Both the position numbers and the translations under genes were made by a program. Below, one piece after another: positions 62,425 through 64,000 of a DNA stretch of 64,000 nucleotides. Source of the DNA: Cylindrobasidium torrendii FP15055 ss-10 (taxonomy: Eukaryota > Basidiomycota > Agaricomycetes > Agaricales > Physalacriaceae); assembly GCA_000934385.1 (NCBI GenBank), contig KN880482.1, positions 1 through 64,000 of the forward strand. Direction: 5' to 3'. How positions within the stretch are numbered: position 1 is the stretch's first letter; every line of letters begins with the position of its first letter. The notes beneath the pieces are model-generated. The model did no database searches. It was not told the origin of the DNA and saw only the letters and a program-made list of their open reading frames with translations.

Positions 62425-62859
62425 ATGCCCCCTAGTGTGCGCCGACACGCAAAACCTGTTGTTCCAGGCAACAGAACGGACATCGTCAGCCGCCCCAAGA
62501 GTGACTCCGCCGTTGCCCTTTGCCTCTGGCGGTGGAGAATTTGGCTAGAAACGACCTTCGGCATGTCTGTTCTCGAACCTTGGGAGCGGTTCCTCGTCCT
62601 AGGAGTGCTTATCATTCTCGCGGCCCTCTTGGCCACCTACATCCCTTCACAGCTGGCGCGCGCTTCTGCCCGCATGGTCTACTACATTTATGGGCACGAG
62701 GCAGACATGATGGGATACAGCCGTGGAGGGCCATCCCAGAAGTGGGCTCAGAGTAAACAGGCAAGCGTGGATGAGTTTACTATCGACACGGATCTGGCTC
62801 ACCCTACATGCAGCAGTAATCATTGTACAACACCATGGAGATCCCAAATAACAAGGTGA
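62425..62859 (+). CDS. Small serine palmitoyltransferase subunit-like, copy 1
   Basis: A 144-aa protein. A basic N-terminus is followed by LWRWRIWLETTFGMSVLEPWERFL, a membrane helix (VLGVLIILAALLATYIPSQL) and ARMVYYIYGHE. The central 'LEPWE' box just before a helix, then 'Y-.-P' and a Tyr-rich end, matches the small activating subunits of serine palmitoyltransferase (animal ssSPT; fungal Tsc3-like proteins). These subunits stimulate the first step of sphingolipid synthesis in the ER membrane. The C-terminal 50 residues (from ADMMGYSRGG) have no match in copy 2 and may be an extension or read-through of an intron. A second paralogous gene follows in the same orientation. Confidence 0.7.
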   Translation: MPPSVRRHAKPVVPGNRTDIVSRPKSDSAVALCLWRWRIWLETTFGMSVLEPWERFLVLGVLIILAALLATYIPSQLARASARMVYYIYGHEADMMGYSRGGPSQKWAQSKQASVDEFTIDTDLAHPTCSSNHCTTPWRSQITR

Positions 62860-63287
62860 TATATGGACATAGTAGCTGGTGCACCCAAAGAATAAGACAT
62901 CCCTCGATAGTGTGCCCGCAATGACCTCGGCAAGAAAATAGCAAACCGTAAATATGACATTCGAATCGCTCTGATAAAATAATGAATTGATTACTCAACA
63001 CGTTCAAGGGCGATCTGGGCTAAGAACGGACACCGGGGGCTACTTGGCGCGTGAACGAAATCGCGACGCGACGCGACACGACGCGCGCGCAAGAAGATTT
63101 TGTTGTGGCTGCGCTCGTAGGCGCATTCAAATTGAGTGGCACCGGCCCAAGGCCCGCTCTCCGCCTGGCGCCATCCAATCATGGATGCCTGCCTGAACAG
63201 TGACCGTCACATCAATTTGTGCTCTCTTCACCGCCACCGGCCTTGTCATATACATTCCGTTCTCGCGACGCCAGCACGACCACTATC
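62860..63287. repeat. Spacer between ssSPT-like copies, GCGAC-rich
   Basis: 428 bp between the copies. At 63062-63090 there is a GC-rich imperfect tandem of GCGAC/GACGC units (CGCGACGCGACGCGACACG), about 200 bp before copy 2's start. Confidence 0.55.
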
Positions 63288-63656
63288 ATGAGCGCCAACA
63301 CCCTACCCGAAATTCCGCGCGATGCTCGCCCTCATTTTGCATACACTCGCAAGCCTCAAAGCAATTCGGCGGTCGTGCAGTACCTATGGCGCTGGCGCAT
63401 GTGGTTGGAGACGACGTTCGCCATATCCATGTTGGAGCCGTGGGAAAAATGGCTCGTCTGCATTGTCGTTTTCACATCCGCGTTCCTCTTCTGGCTCGGC
63501 TCTGTTCGCTATATTCCTCGCGGCATCGTCACCATGTACAGTCACGCCGTCTACTATCTCTCGGGCCAGGAGGGAGAGTCGGCCTCGCTCGCGCTTCTCT
63601 ACACGCAGTGGATTAACGGAACAGCGGCGGACGTTGCGGGAAGCATAGAATTGTAG
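63288..63656 (+). CDS. Small serine palmitoyltransferase subunit-like, copy 2
   Basis: A 122-aa protein clearly paralogous to copy 1. It has YLWRWRMWLETTFAISMLEPWEKWL, a membrane helix (VVFTSAFLFWLGS), RYIPRGI and HAVYYLSGQE. The MLEPWE box is identical to that of animal ssSPT subunits. The start at 63288 (MSANTLPEIPRDARP) is the first ATG after the in-frame upstream region, and the stop is at 63656. Conservation is highest from LWRWR to YYLSGQE; the N- and C-termini differ from copy 1. The pair suggests either a recent duplication or two subunits with different chain-length or regulatory roles. Confidence 0.72.
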   Translation: MSANTLPEIPRDARPHFAYTRKPQSNSAVVQYLWRWRMWLETTFAISMLEPWEKWLVCIVVFTSAFLFWLGSVRYIPRGIVTMYSHAVYYLSGQEGESASLALLYTQWINGTAADVAGSIEL

Positions 63657-64000
63657 CACTCAGGTGCGTACTTGCTCAATACCTATGGAACACTTGTTGA
63701 CATATTCCCTTTAGATGCCTATTTGCTCCATGATACCACCGACGCTGGAATAGAGTTCATCGGCGCACACTACAAAATCCAAGTGATGATGTCGCAGCTA
63801 CGTTCCCTTCGAAGTGGATCCCGTCTATTCGTCCCTACATATCATACGTTTTTCTCGGAACCCGGATATCCTGAACCTAATCATTATGCAAATTACATTA
63901 TGCTATACGCAAGTGTTCACAAAAGTCCATACAACAGCGCGATCCGCCGACTACCGACTCCCGCACCAGCAGAGCAACCTACTTGCACATACCCTCCTCA
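63657..64000 (+). other. 3' flank and an open frame running off the edge
   Basis: From ATG at 63786 (or 63789) a plus-strand frame stays open to the right edge (71 codons), beginning MMSQLRSLRSGSRLF and containing HTFFSEPGYPEPNHY. I do not recognise it. It may be the first exon of a gene beyond the window or a chance frame. Confidence 0.3.

Noticed and set aside
63062..63090. GCGAC-rich tract as a possible functional repeat array.
   Set aside because: Too short and imperfect; it may be only a low-complexity promoter tract, so it is listed as a feature without a functional claim.

Overview
The window is nuclear DNA from a filamentous basidiomycete, most likely an Agaricomycete. The evidence is densely packed genes on both strands, many introns of about 45-60 nt, and families expanded in mushrooms (DUF6535, DUF6699, BTB/POZ, F-box, fungal C2H2 factors). 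I found no rRNA, tRNA, CRISPR array, virus, transposase or toxin gene. Most of the window is conserved housekeeping DNA.

Layout from left to right. 0.9-4.4 kb: two tandem paralogous C2H2 zinc-finger genes, both minus. 5.3-6.5 kb: a BTB/POZ gene. 6.8-8.6 kb: a caprin-like RGG-box RNA-binding gene, divergent from SMC3 (8.8-13.2 kb, 16 exons rebuilt, 1204 aa). 13.5-16.1 kb: RPL19 facing transaldolase. 16.9-20.4 kb: RTF2 and TDP1 in tandem. 20.8-23.8 kb: ALG11 and TSC13 back to back across 66 bp. 24.4-32.1 kb: lineage-specific genes (DUF6699, a large DUF6535 protein, an F-box protein). 32.7-34.5 kb: a CsbD-like stress protein and a degenerate kinase. 34.5-38.0 kb: CCT3 and mitochondrial uS5m, divergent. 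38.4-41.0 kb: acetoacetyl-CoA synthetase. 41.2-44.4 kb: two unassigned genes. 46.0-47.8 kb: a class V PLP enzyme resembling Egt2 or isopenicillin-N epimerase. 47.8-50.3 kb: gene-poor. 50.4-53.0 kb: adenosine kinase and an Ats1-like RCC1 protein, divergent. 53.8-58.2 kb: USE1 SNARE, an unassigned gene, and a mitochondrial carrier like yeast YPR011C. 59.2-62.2 kb: a gamma-tubulin complex protein. 62.4-63.7 kb: two tandem small proteins resembling the small subunit of serine palmitoyltransferase, then an open frame running off the right edge.

Themes. SMC3, RTF2 and TDP1 are genome-maintenance genes within 12 kb. ALG11, TSC13 and the two ssSPT-like genes act in or on the ER membrane, in glycan and sphingolipid synthesis. 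Several gene pairs share short divergent promoters (66-190 bp). I found no multi-gene novel system. The most interesting items are two GC-AG introns forced by reading frame in SMC3 and CCT3, the tandem ssSPT-like pair, a pseudokinase with NFH in place of DFG, very small coding exons in RPL19 and RTF2, and regulatory motifs (MCB-like at SMC3, GTCACGTG at three genes).

Exon boundaries were read by hand from frame, family similarity and GT/GC-AG sites. Those given to the base are ones I reconstructed; the others are approximate.
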